Part shown: one piece after another, positions 1-11,407 of the stretch
Position numbering within the stretch: position 1 is the first letter of the stretch
How the letters are laid out: every line of letters starts with the position of its first letter
Assembly (NCBI RefSeq): GCF_021155765.1
Contig: NC_060118.1
Coordinates: forward strand, 7,874,001-7,938,000
Source of the DNA: Diprion similis
Taxonomy: Eukaryota > Arthropoda > Insecta > Hymenoptera > Diprionidae
Length of the DNA stretch: 64,000 bases
Direction: 5' to 3'
Translations under genes and position numbers: made by a program
The notes under the pieces: generated by a model
Told to the model about the DNA's origin: nothing
The model's database searches: none
The model's input: only the letters and a program-made list of their open reading frames with translations

Positions 1-15
1 AACTAAAAAGAAACT

Positions 16-1454
16 TCACGTCGATTTCATAGCCTGTCTACGTTTAACATCCCAATTATAAACCCTAGCCATATTGACTTCCGTCGTTGTAAACTGATCG
101 CGCAAAAAGTCCAAATCATGCTCTAGGTAGCTGAGATTTCTCTTGGCAGCTTCGATGTTTTTGACTAGAAGCTCTTGGGCGTCGTCCAGTGTGTATTCCA
201 GCATCACGTTGGCCCCTAGCCAGAGACAAACTTTGTTAGTCGGCGGCACCAGAGCCCTGGCAAAGACCTGTTCCGACAGCAAAAACTGCGTCTCTAGATC
301 CTGGCTGTTGTTCTTCTCCGCCTGAAGCTTCTCGATCATTTCGAGAGAACGCTCTAGCTCCGGAATTTGCGTTCTTAGCCTCCGACGTTTGTTCGATAAA
401 TTACATTCCATGAATTTATATTTACTGTACTGCTCGTCCAGCTTCTTTAACACCTTGTCCACCGACCCTTCGTTGTCTGGTTTCGCCATAAATGCGTCTA
501 CATCTTCCTGCCGTACAAAAATTATCTCAATCATATCTCAGGTTCTTGATAATAGAAATATTAAGTCGCAGCTATCGGTCGAGGTTCGATTATCAGCTTG
601 TATTATTCAGAATCGAAACGAGTAAATCGATGGTAGAGAAAAGTAGAAATTAATTCGCTCCAATTGATTCCGCAAACTTTTCAAACAAATTGATAACTTA
701 ATTCTGTTATTTCTGAATCTAAGTCGGAATTTTTTTAATGTATAATAATCCAAACGAATCAGTTTTTTTTTCATATCAGAAATTGAAAAAGTATTTTTTG
801 ATACTTAAACACTGATGTAAAGCGATTATCTGAGATATATTTGTACGGATATGGATTCGTTAATCCTTGATTCAAGAGAGCAAAAATTTTTTAGAGATCC
901 AGAAGACAATTCGCAACTGAGAAAAGTCAAGAACGAAAGAATCGGTTCAAATACTTGTTTGAAAAAGAAAATTTTCAAACTTTAAAGACTCGATCGTCGA
1001 GCGAACGAATGTCCTTTAAAAATGCGAGGAGCACGAAACAACTAGAAATTATTGAGCGAGACAAAAGACTGTCTCTAATAAAATTGGATGGTAAAAAACC
1101 GAATGAAACCATATAAGGCAAGGAAATGTGAGTGTGAAAAAAATTACGCAAGTAAGATCGATAATCGCAAGGTGTTATTGCGAGCCGGTAAATATTCATC
1201 TCAAGAATTGTTTCGCTGGCTAATTGATCGGGAAAAAAGTAGATAAAAAACCAAAGCGATAGTCTTAAGAGATCCAAAATTCGTTTCGGAGCAGATCGAG
1301 TGGATCTACTGATCTCTCATTCACGATCGGTAAAGGGGATGGGAAAGAAGTTTTTGAAATTATCTCTCACCACAAAGTCTGCCTCCGGTATTCCGGCGTA
1401 TGATTTTTTATCGCCTCCTAACTTGGTCTCTCCGTTATTGCCACCCTCCTCCAT
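16..1454 (-). CDS. VBP1: Prefoldin subunit 3 (VBP1 / merry-go-round)
   Basis: Alpha-class subunit of the cytosolic hexameric prefoldin chaperone, which hands nascent actin and tubulin to the CCT chaperonin. Two coding exons, 1454-1371 and 507-16, joined in phase 0 by a GT-AG intron. Together they encode 191 residues, close to the family length of about 190-197. Exon 1 begins with MEEGGNN and ends in AGIPEADFV; exon 2 continues EDVDAFM, which restores the family's N-terminal block. Diagnostic stretches in exon 2 are LKKLDEQYSKYKFME, VCLWLGANVMLEY, and FLRDQFTTTEVNMARVYNWD near the C-terminus. Two heptad-rich helices (about residues 50-90 and 140-175) flank the short beta segment, as expected of a prefoldin coiled-coil tentacle. 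An ORF start inside the intron (534) is rejected because it skips the exon 1 motif. The upstream region is duplicated (see 1511-2187). Identification is secure. Confidence 0.95.
508..1370 (-). other. VBP1 intron 1
   Basis: Intron of 863 bp between the two VBP1 coding exons. The donor reads GTGAGAG just below 1371 and the acceptor is TACGGCAG next to 508. The interior is AT-rich. I see no second gene in it. Confidence 0.85.
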
Positions 1455-1510
1455 GTTGATATTTTCTATCTTTATTCTATTTCGTGACTCACGCGGTCGA
1501 AATCAACTCG

Positions 1511-2187
1511 CCGTTCGAGCGTGTCGGTGTGTCGGACTTGATTTCTGCCAATTTTCACGGTTTAGCTGCTGTGTTGTAGAGGAGAAACGTGCCGCGATAT
1601 TCGTTCTGAAGTATGTACGTCTAACTTTATTGTCTCGCTTTTCTTTTCGATCGGTAATACAGGGACCGACGAGACCGGTCGACGAAAAAAATTTATCACT
1701 CTTTTGGAAATGATTTTTACGATTTTCGACAATTATTAGAGAAGTTGGGATATTTCATGCAATTTTTTGCAATCAACTGTTTCGTACAAAATTACAAATA
1801 CGCATAGTTTCTCGTAAAAATTTGTAAATTTGTAGATTTTCATAAGAATTTTATAGACTTTCATTTACGAGCCGTTCAAACGTGTCGCTGTCGGACTTGA
1901 TTCTGCCAATTTTTACGGCTTAGATGCTGTGTTTTAGAGAAGAAAACGTGCCGCGATATTCGACCTCGTCAACATCTAACTTTAGTGTCTCGCTTCTCCC
2001 GTCGATCGGTAATAGAAGGACCGATAAGACCGCTCGACAAAAAAAATTTATCACCCTGATGAGAATGATTTTTACGATTTTCGACAAATTTTTAGGGAAA
2101 TTAAGACATTTCGTACAATTTTGTGCAAAAATTGATTTTCATAGTTTCTCGTAAAAATTTGTAGATCTTCATGAGAATTTTATACTT
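1511..2187. repeat. Tandem duplication of about 350 bp upstream of VBP1
   Basis: Two adjacent diverged copies, about 1511-1862 and 1872-2187, offset by about 361 bp. Shared landmarks in the same order include CGTGCCGCGATATTCG (about 1589 and 1948), TCGATCGGTAATA, and GATTTTTACGATTTTCGACAA (about 1710 and 2067). Both copies end in CATAGTTTCTCGTAAAAATTTGTA. Copy 1 starts about 57 bp 5' of the VBP1 start codon, so it covers the likely 5' UTR and proximal promoter. Confidence 0.85.
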
Positions 2188-4144
2188 TTTTAGTGAAAAA
2201 ACCTGCAAGTCACAAGAATTTTTAGCAAAAATTAACAATTCTTTACGAAAAACTCTGCATATTTTCAACTTTGTACGAAATGCTACGAAATGGTCCAATT
2301 TCTGTAAAAATTCGTAGTAGTAGAAATTTTCACCAGGGTATTGTGCCTGAGATGAGTTAATTACATTTTTATTTCTCATGCATCGAAATAATGGAAAAAT
2401 ATATATACCCCCCATAGAAAATCTGTGATTTCAATTATTCGTTGATAAAAAAACGAAACAATATTATTTTTGAATCAAAGTTATTTAAGTGCGAAATTGA
2501 AGATTGTTTAATTGTCATTTACAATAGATATTTGAGAAAATAGGTAATTCTTATTAAAATTCATCCGTGAAGAAATAAAAATTTGACAACTAGAACTCAG
2601 ATTTGAAATCCGTGCTGATCGGTGTTACGAGCTTTTTTCCTCTATCGTGTCTTTCGAAAAATCGTATTGATGTTTCATTGTAAGACAATTTGGAAGTTAA
2701 ATTGTCGAATCTATGATAAGGGGATTCAGAATGTGAATAAATTTTTTCCGTTATTCCCATTCTTAATTCTTCACTTCAAATTTACATTGAAGAAAAAGCG
2801 CGCATTATTCTTGAAGTTAGAAGAACGAGATATTGAAAAAAAAAAAATTCTAGTCTTCAACTAAATCGAAAACCTTGTGAAAAAAATAAAATGTATACTA
2901 TTGATTACAATGTGAGCTTTTTTTTCAAATATCAGTACAAATATTTTGATTACAAGTGTTTTTTCCTGCATCAAAAGAAGAAGAATTAAGTGTACAATTG
3001 TACATACATACATCTCGCTTCATTTAAAAACCTCAATAATGCTGAAGTAGCATTTTTTGATAAGACGATCGCAGCATTGACTTGGTGCATTTCTCTCACG
3101 AGCTGCGCAATTTATACAATCTTGAGGGACTTTGACATAGTCTGCACGAGCACTTTTACAATATCGGTAAAAAATTGACTCGAATGATTCGAAGCTCAGC
3201 CTGTGATTAATGACCACGATGACATATCATAGTAAGTCACGATATGTCCAGAATATAAATTCACATATTTTCTCCGTGAGTTGAATGATTCGTCATTATT
3301 ATACAAGGATTATAATCTTACAACAGAATTATTTTCGATCTGAAAAGACAGGTAAACGTTCATAAGTGTATTGCAAATGGTGTAAGTTTAGAGGTAAAGC
3401 ATCAATGGTGCAGTATAATAACGTTTACATTTAGTATTTCACTTTGATCCGAGGAATGAACACCGAGTGAATTTCGGTGTAAGTAAGTTGAGATGGTGGA
3501 AAGTTAGTAAACACATTTACGACGCGTATTTTACTAGTTTTATTCGTCGAGATAATGGGGGAGTGGAACCATAATATCACTGGTACGTTGCATGACGATT
3601 ATTCCCAACATCTGACCACGCGCCAGAGCTATACTCTTAAATTAAACCGTTTTATGTAACGTCTAGCTGCTCATCAAACCGACGATAAACGACCGTTTCT
3701 ATAACAGCGCAATTACTCGCGACTCTTAATTTATACGAATTAGATCCACCTGCGTCCATCAGGTGCAGATTCGTGTATTGCAGCCAATTGACGGAATTGA
3801 TGTATGAAAAGAGGGACTGAATTGACTAATCTTCTTTTTTTTTCAGAAAAATCAAGAATTCAGAATTTTCTAAACCACCTATTACAAGGACATGTGGAAT
3901 TAAGAGACATAAGAAAATTCTCATGGAAGACCCGTCAAAACAGGATGAAAGATTTAAACTACAAGAAATGTATGTTCAAAGGTCTTCAAGTTGCTCTGTA
4001 GTTTTGGAAAAAAAAATTTCTCAGTCGATTTGAATACCATTTTTTAACTCTGTATTCGTAACATTCGGATTTTTTATCGTTCAATAGATAAATTTATATT
4101 TTTTTTTTTCTTTTAAAAAAAATGAAAAAGTTAAGAGAATTTTA

Positions 4145-4680
4145 GGTTGAGAGCTTTATTATTTATAGTTTCAAGAACATTTTAGAATTTTTGTATTGAA
4201 ATTATTAACAAAATGGTGGGATTTGCGTATATAAGTATAGCGAACGACCACGTTTTCAATCCAATGTCGTAGATTCCTTGGTTAATTTCTATCGGATTTA
4301 CTTGAAACTTTGACATAATCTTACAAACTTGTTTATCGATTCGAGTCAGTGTCTAGATTTTTCAAATTAAATCGCAAAAATTTTTTATCTTACAAATATT
4401 TGTCGAAAGAATAAATTTTTTTGTTCATAATCGTAGATATTTCATATAGTTTTTAACATTTTGAACCCGAGAAGGTTTCGTTAACTCGAAAAATTTTTTT
4501 CTATCCGTTACAATAAGTTGAACACTGACGTCAGGAGATGCGCCACCCCAAAAACCCTCGAATTCGGAGTCGTTCGCTTCTTACATGCACCCTGCCACGA
4601 TTTTGTTATTAATGTCAATGAAAAAAATTCTAAAACATTCTTGAAACTATAAACAATGAAGCCTTCAAACTCAAATTGCT
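4145..4680. mobile_element. Foldback / MITE-like element with arms of about 100 bp
   Basis: The left arm (about 4147-4250) and the reverse complement of the right arm (about 4568-4672) share TTTATAGTTTCAAGAA, ATTTTAGAATTTTT, TTAACAAAAT and GCGAACGAC in the same order. There is no transposase ORF. The 320-bp middle is unique and AT-rich. The length and long inverted arms fit a non-autonomous foldback element; the superfamily cannot be told from one copy. Confidence 0.8.
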
Positions 4681-4698
4681 CCAAGTGTCTTCATTTTC

Positions 4699-4739
<41 letters not shown>

Positions 4740-6649
4740 AAAAATCCTAAAAATACTCGCTCGCACATTTATTATATATACGTATTACGTATATATCTAC
4801 GCTTGTAGATATATATATATACATATGTATATAAATGATGAGAGCCATGCAATCCGCACCCGCACCCCGCATATTATGAGCATCGTCCAGACGGATGGAT
4901 TGACTTGCCTGCAGCAGCATATTATCTCCCACATCCCTAATAGCGCTAATAGATCTCTTCACTCTCTTCAGACATCGTCTTCTCTCTCTCTCTCCTTCTC
5001 TCAGTGTTTTAATAACTCAGTTAGTCCACGCTATACTCATAAAAATCCCTTCTTTTGTTACTACAATCGTATATGTACTGTATAGTGTATAAGGGTCGAT
5101 ATAAAATTCGACAATATTTGTTTTTCGGTGTTAAATTTTTTCTTCCAACTTTCCTCACACTTTCAATTCAGAATTTGTATTCATTGATCGGTGTTGTTTT
5201 AAATTTTTTAATGGAAAAAAAATAATAAAATGATCATTAAATTTCAATGGTTAATAGAAATTATTCTTACCGTTCAAAAAATTGAAATTAAAAAATAAAA
5301 GAGCAGATATTATTCAATATATGCATTGTTTTTTTGTTTTTTTTTTTTGTTGCAACACACTTCGTAGAACGAAGTGAAAACCACTGTGCATATATGCAGA
5401 TTAAAATTGGCTAAATTTATGGTTAAAATTTAAAGAATAACTTTGCGGTGTCCCCTTTTTCTTTGAGTTTTGAGTAAAATTTGCTCTTTTTCTTTTCTCA
5501 TTGTCAGTGACTAATGAGTTCGCAGGTTAGCTGGATGCGAGAGCCTCGTGAAGTGGGGTGTCGGTTGCAGATAGCAAACAGGAGCGGCATTCACTCTGGC
5601 CGTTGGTGAATGGCTGAGGCCCCGCGGCCGATGGATAGGATAGAAGTATAAGCGCGTACATTGGCCATTTCCGCAGGAAGTCCAGCTACCAACCTGTACT
5701 GTAACGGTCGTTGAGATTGGAATTGAGCTCGCTATATGTTTCCTACGTAATACATCGATCTCGATTCACCTCCGCCGGTCATTTATGGTCGACAGCCAAT
5801 TTGATGTCCCGCATAGTTATCGAAAGAGATCAGTTAGTGGGTATCTACGCTATTCCAAGAGCTGCTCAATTGCATTTTACAAATCCCAAAGAAGACCAAT
5901 CTGGTAAAAAATGTTCAGGATAGATGGGACGTAATGTCAGACAGAAACATTAGAAAACAAAAGTTCAAAAAGTGATATTCGGGCCAATAAACTCAAATTT
6001 GATGGGAAAAGACGCGGTGATAGAAAGAATTGTTTTTTTTTTTTTAACGAACACCTTATTTAAAAAAAAAAATGGACGCACACGTTGTAACTAGATGTTA
6101 ACCGTTAAAACTCACACTCAGGGTTTAAACATAATTTTTTCTTTTGTAAAACGGGAATTTTTCGAGTCAGATTTCATTAGACTTGCAGCTTTTAAAGTAT
6201 ATTTTCAGCACATTTTTGAGCTAACTGTACATTGCATAAGGCCTGAAACTATTAGTTCAAAGCTCAATTATTGAATCGGGTATAATTGATTTGGAACAAT
6301 AAATTATCAACGGATTTATTGAACAAATTGTTTATTCTTCCACCGATAAAAACAATCTAGAAATTTTTCGTTCATTGCAGGTCCGAATAATTCTAACTTT
6401 GAAATTTAGAAATGCATATAAACAATATAAAGACGGAAAATTGAAAATCTCGGCTGACAGATCACAACTTTGGTTGAAATGCAGGCCCTGCGGCTGGTAG
6501 GGATTTGATTTTCGTATTTACATACCCTAATTGAGTCGGCTAAGGGGAAAAGGACGCCTGAAAGGTTCTCTAATTATTGACCATTCGTCGAAGCAGCATA
6601 CCGAGGCATTTGAGAAAAATCGAGAGTAAATAATAAAATTTCGGAGCAA

Positions 6650-7350
6650 ACATAGGCGGCGAAGGATATATTTTTCTTCGTGGTTCTTCGACCCGCACAC
6701 ACACACTTCAGAGAGTCACGTGTTTGTCGTCCTTGTCAGAGAGAACTGCGGCGAAGATGCGTCTGCAGTGAGAAAATCATAATAAAGAAGAACGAGAGAA
6801 TATATATATATTATACAAGACGAGAAAAAAGGAAAGCAAACAAAAAAAATAAATAAAATAAAGAATAAAAATAAAAAGTCGAAGAAGAAGAAGAAGAAGA
6901 AAAACGCGGAGGGGAAAAACGAGGAAAAAACGTTTGTTTGACGATCTTTTCTCCGTTTGTTTTGTCCCTCCGAAGTGTGATCAACACAATGGACCGAACG
7001 GCAAAGGTCAGAGGCAGAGTCGGCACTCCGCCTTTACACAAGTACCTACGACTCACGAACCAACCAAGAACCAACCGCAAGAGAAGATGCAGTCCGACCA
7101 TGCCCGCATGTGACACGATGAACAGACGTGGAGAGAGGAGACGCAGACGCGACGAAATGCCTGTAATACGTGGGCACAATGCCTTGACTGCGAGAGGATG
7201 ATCGCGATGAAGATACGGGAGGAGTCAGTCGAGACGTCGGGAGTGTAACTGATCTGGAAGAAGAGCGCACGCGACCCAGACTCGCAAATCCATCCAGCTG
7301 CCCCTTGGCTGAACCTTTTAACAATCTCGAAACTGGGATCTACTTGGAAA
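6650..7350. other. GC/CpG-richer stretch, possible promoter or 5' UTR
   Basis: This stretch is clearly richer in G, C and CpG than its flanks and shows overlapping open frames on both strands (for example 6811-7179 minus, 6938-7201 plus, 7053-7376 minus). None looks like a known protein, and open frames on both strands are expected from composition alone. It may be a promoter or untranslated exon of sevenless or of a non-coding RNA. No splice site or core promoter could be fixed. Confidence 0.3.
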
Positions 7351-7476
7351 CTTGGAAACCATATTCGCGAGGACACGATGCTGCGGTCATGCTCTCTGAT
7401 CTTATTGTTAATTGAGAATTATATTGGTTTAACACAATTCTCAGAATTCTTAGGAGAACATGGAAAACAGACCATT

Positions 7477-7490
7477 TTAGGTTAGGTTAG
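7477..7490 (+). repeat. Short TTAGG run
   Basis: Nearly three copies of TTAGG, the common insect telomere unit. So short an interstitial run is best treated as a microsatellite. Confidence 0.8.
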
Positions 7491-7726
7491 AAATACTGAT
7501 GTTGGGGCAGATTAGATGCTTCAAAGAGTTTGCAGGGTGTTCAGTTAAAAAGTTGCAAGAGTAATAATCTAGTGGATAAGGAATAAGTGTACCAGCTATT
7601 GACACGTTTAGATCCAATTATTGACCTTTTTATTTTTCAAAGTTATAAATTTATCGCGCAAATTGTGAAGTTCGCGATGACTAAACCCAGTTGCTAGAGG
7701 GTTAGGCACTAAAATAGCTATTTACG

Positions 7727-8110
7727 TGGCATGCCCGTAAAACGCCTGTTTTTTTTTTGACAAGGATAAAGATTTCAGGACGAGCTGAAGGCGAGCCGGA
7801 AGCTAGCCGGAAGCGAGTACTGAAATTATCCGAGCCAAAAAACGGTTTACGGGCATGCGACATACAATATTTTTTACGGTATGGGCATTGAAAAGCAAAA
7901 CGAAGAGTGAGGTTATGTCGCGATCTGTTCGTCGAAGCTACTTTATTCGCCAGTTTGGGATGCGCACTTCGAACTGCGCATCAAAACTGCGGTATAAAGA
8001 CTTTATTCAGCAACTTTGTTCGCTGCCGTATAAAGCGTCACTTTACGGAACGAAAACTGCCACAAAAAGTGGACTTTTCAATGCCCATGCCGTGAAAAAC
8101 TATTTTTTAA
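7727..8110. repeat. Compound foldback with four related arms
   Basis: First pair: GGCATGCCCGTAAAACG (about 7728) against CGGTTTACGGGCATGC (ends 7858). Second pair: TTTTTACGGTATGGGCATTG (about 7871-7890) against CAATGCCCATGCCGTGAAAAA (about 8080-8100). The two pairs abut and share the core ATGCCC-CGTRAAA, so the same motif occurs four times in alternating orientation. The middle of the second unit holds the near-palindrome GATGCGCACTTCGAACTGCGCATC. The open frame crossing it (7855-8229) is judged non-coding. Confidence 0.7.
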
Positions 8111-9590
8111 TCGTTTTAGAACTAAGGATCAAGCAGATCCAACCAAAGGAGGTCAGTACTTGGTACACTTACCTTAAATTGCGATCAACTAGTTTCGGGA
8201 AGTCCGAAGAGTCGATCTCAAAACCCTGAAAACACCATCCACCATTCGGTATATATATATATATATATATAGTGTAATCGATTGATGTTTCCGAAATGGT
8301 TGGCGTTTATTTGCCGAAACGAAAGTCTCCGGGTGTCCAGATTGCGTCTATAAATTCATCCTAATCCTGGTATTTAAGTAGGTGAATAGGACATAGGTCG
8401 TCCTATTCAATTTAGGTATATACCAAGTATACAAATTGGTGAATGGACATTGTAAGTGCATTACGAGAACAGCGGGTCAACCTGCCAATTGACCATTGTC
8501 CATTTGCCCATACGTATTACACGTATAGATGATGCCTCGGCGATGTACCATAAACCGTGGAGTATAGGTATGTGCATGCATTACGAGAGTATAAAGAGTC
8601 GCGGTGATACACACCAAGTGCCATTCTAAATCGAGTGCTTCAGCATCTACCGCATATCATGAGGTTCAGGCTACTCAGCCCCTTCTCAGCTCATTGCTCA
8701 CATGTGGAGCTAAAAGAGCGTCATAATACTTCTGAAGGACTGTTACGTGTCTCTCAGGACAATTATTCCAGGACGCTGGCTAATGAAGACAGTCCACCAC
8801 CACCGTCCTCTTCCACCATGGATATCATGGTATCGAATGTTCAACTTGACATACAAAGAGTTAGGAGATCGTAGTCGTATTTAATTTCCATCGATCTCAC
8901 TACGTTCATAAAAAAGTGTTAATAGCATTGAATTCTGCCTTGATTTGTCCAATGACTTCACTGCTGAATAAGGAGTTTAATTATGATCTGAAGCGAGCTG
9001 TTTTATTAACCCTCGGATAATTGTTTATCGCGTTTCAAGCTATAGTGTGAACAACACACTGTTTACGTTGATGAAAGTTTCCAGCTCCATTGGACGAAGA
9101 GCAAAGTTGATAATAGTTCATCGTTATGCTAGTGCGTCTTCTCTTTCTATCTCTCTCTCTTTAAATATTCCCTCTTTCTGTGACTTTCCTCCCGAGTGTT
9201 TCAAGTTGACGACCGTTGAAGGGAGTGGAGTAAATAAGGGCCGAATCCAGAGCTTCAAAGTGGTGAGCTAGGCCAACTTCGAAGCTCGTCTGAAGTGGTG
9301 GGGTGCGCACTCGACGAGTCTTTGCTGGACTTTCGTTGGTGTTCGGGGCCCCAGAGCGGAGGCCACTAGCCAGTTGCTCTCTTGTGCGCGCACCCGCAAC
9401 TTGGACGAGTCGGAGTAGATATTAAAGGTTGACCGCCTTGACCCACGTTGTTGGTCCGATCTAGAAGAACTGATCTTATTGCCGAAGAAGAAGAAGAAGA
9501 AGAAGAAGAAACGTGAACAAAGAGAACCAACGAAGAGAAGCAAACTTTTGTGGATTCAAACCAAAGGACCAAACACCAACTGTGATACCA

Positions 9591-9597
9591 TATAAAA
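9591..9597 (+). promoter_or_regulatory. TATA-like motif upstream of sevenless
   Basis: TATAAAA 268 bp 5' of the sevenless start codon, preceded by an AAG microsatellite (about 9484-9511). It is a candidate core promoter only. In such AT-rich DNA the motif occurs often by chance, and a spliced 5' UTR is equally possible. Confidence 0.2.
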
Positions 9598-9864
9598 TTG
9601 TAACAGTGGAGATGGACTCCAATGTCTAAATAAAAAATGTTCGAAATTTAGTGTTCTTTAGCCTGTGTGTTGTGTCTGTGTGTTGTTCCTGTGAAAGGGT
9701 TCAACGATTTTTCACAATATTTTGTCATTCGAATGATCCGAGGGACAAAAGGACTTGAAATATGAATCTGAGGATATAGAGAGCAGGTATCCGTGAATCT
9801 ACGTGAATGCCTAGTCACGTGTATGTACATATTATGCAGGGGGTGAACGAAAGAAGGTGATATT

Positions 9865-11376
9865 ATGGTAGGGCTGAGGATATGCGTGGTGCTGAGGCTC
9901 TTCGCCCTGATTGCTGGAGTCGTGGGAGTCCTTCCGGATGACTTCGACGTTGGAAGCCCCACGAGTTTCGAACAGGATTGCATCGCGTGGTGTCGTGATC
10001 TCGACGTCAACCAGGTGGGTCTAGCGATAAAAAATATGACGACGTCATTTGCGGTTGGAAAAATCACTTCTTTATGGAATTTTTTCGGTTGTACTTAAAG
10101 ACTCTTCGCGTTAAAGTCTTCCTGAATTTGATGCCATCACTGTATTGAACAGGATTCTAAGACGATTCTTTTTCTTCTTTTTCAAAAGCTTCGTTTCACA
10201 TTTTTTGGAATCGAGAAGTTTAAAAAAAAATTTCCCATTGATAATTTGATTTTTTATAAACGAATAAGAAACTGATGAAAAATTATTAATTATAAATAGA
10301 TTATTAATTTATACGCACCAATTGACAACGAGTTTTATAACATCCGAAATTGAAACGTTTCAAAAAATTCAACGCATTTCTTATCATCAAACAAGCGAGT
10401 CGCGATTGATCGAACGTTGCATTGAGGAAGACCTTCAATTATGCGATAGAAATGATTCGTAAAAAATTAAATAATTGCAAATATCATACAACAATAACAA
10501 CGTTGAATAAATCAGAGAATATATGAATATAATGATTATTGATGTGCAAAGAAACAGATGAAATATATCAAAAACAACGTATAAACTCATATTATTTTCA
10601 GACTTTCGAAATAATTATACAAAATATTTTATAACACGTATACTGTTACCGGATTAATTTTTTCGTCGGTTAAATTTTAATTAGCGTTACAGCGGCAACT
10701 TGTTTAAAACTGTATCATATATGTAACATATATGTAAATAGCGTTATACAAACGTTGTTTAAAAAAACAAAAAAAAAAGAATTTCGTCGCGATTTTGTAC
10801 AAACCAATTATAAATAGTATATTTTTTCTACCAACGATAAGCGTTGCCGAATTGGCGTTAAAAAATTAAGGGGAAAACGGTTTGAAAAAAAAGAAAAGGA
10901 AAAAAAAAAAAATCGTCGCGACAAGCGTCGTGGCGATATGAGCTCGTGGTTGACAATTTTTTTCATGTAAAGCGTTAATTAAAAAATACAAACTCGTCAT
11001 ATAGATACTGTTCGTTACTTACATTACACTGCAATCCACGTTGGCATCATCATCAATCTTCTCCCAATTAGAAGCGGTGATACATTATATAATAATATTG
11101 TGCGTTTAATCAAAAACAAATTATTTTCTCATGTAAGGTTATTTTATCGCTTCGTGGGTTTTTTTTTTTTTTTTTCCTCTTTATTCTTAGATATGAAATT
11201 CGATTCTTTTTTTTTTTTTTTTATTGTTGTTTTTTAACCAAACTTCTTCACGCTGTATAAATTGTCGAAAAAATTTTAACGGAGCGACAAAGATAAGGAG
11301 AACGAAGGATAAAAAAAAAAAATCTTCTCTACACTAAATTATATAAAGTTATGCATTAAATGGGATAAAAGCTGAG

Positions 11377-11407
<31 letters not shown>

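Larger units (their letters stand above)
1455..9864. other. Intergenic region between VBP1 and sevenless
   Basis: About 8.4 kb with no convincing coding exon; the ORFs are short and resemble no family I know. It contains the tandem duplication upstream of VBP1 (1511-2187), a long-arm foldback element (4145-4680), a GC- and CpG-richer stretch at about 6650-7350, a short TTAGG run (7477-7490), a compound foldback (7727-8110), AAG microsatellites (about 6883-6900 and 9484-9511) and poly-A/T tracts. The 5' untranslated exons and promoter of sevenless must lie at its right end, but I cannot place them. Confidence 0.7.

Noticed and set aside
508..534. In-frame ATG giving a longer VBP1 exon 2 (MIEIIFVRQ)
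   Set aside because: These codons lie in the intron before the acceptor TACGGCAG. The true N-terminus with AGIPEADFV is in exon 1 at 1371-1454.
6811..7376. Overlapping ORFs of 87-122 codons on both strands
   Set aside because: They overlap one another, have no known domain, and are explained by the high GC of the stretch and an AAG repeat giving poly-Ser.
7855..8229. 124-codon ORF
   Set aside because: It runs through both arms of the foldback at 7866-8108, so the frame is a by-product of an inverted repeat.
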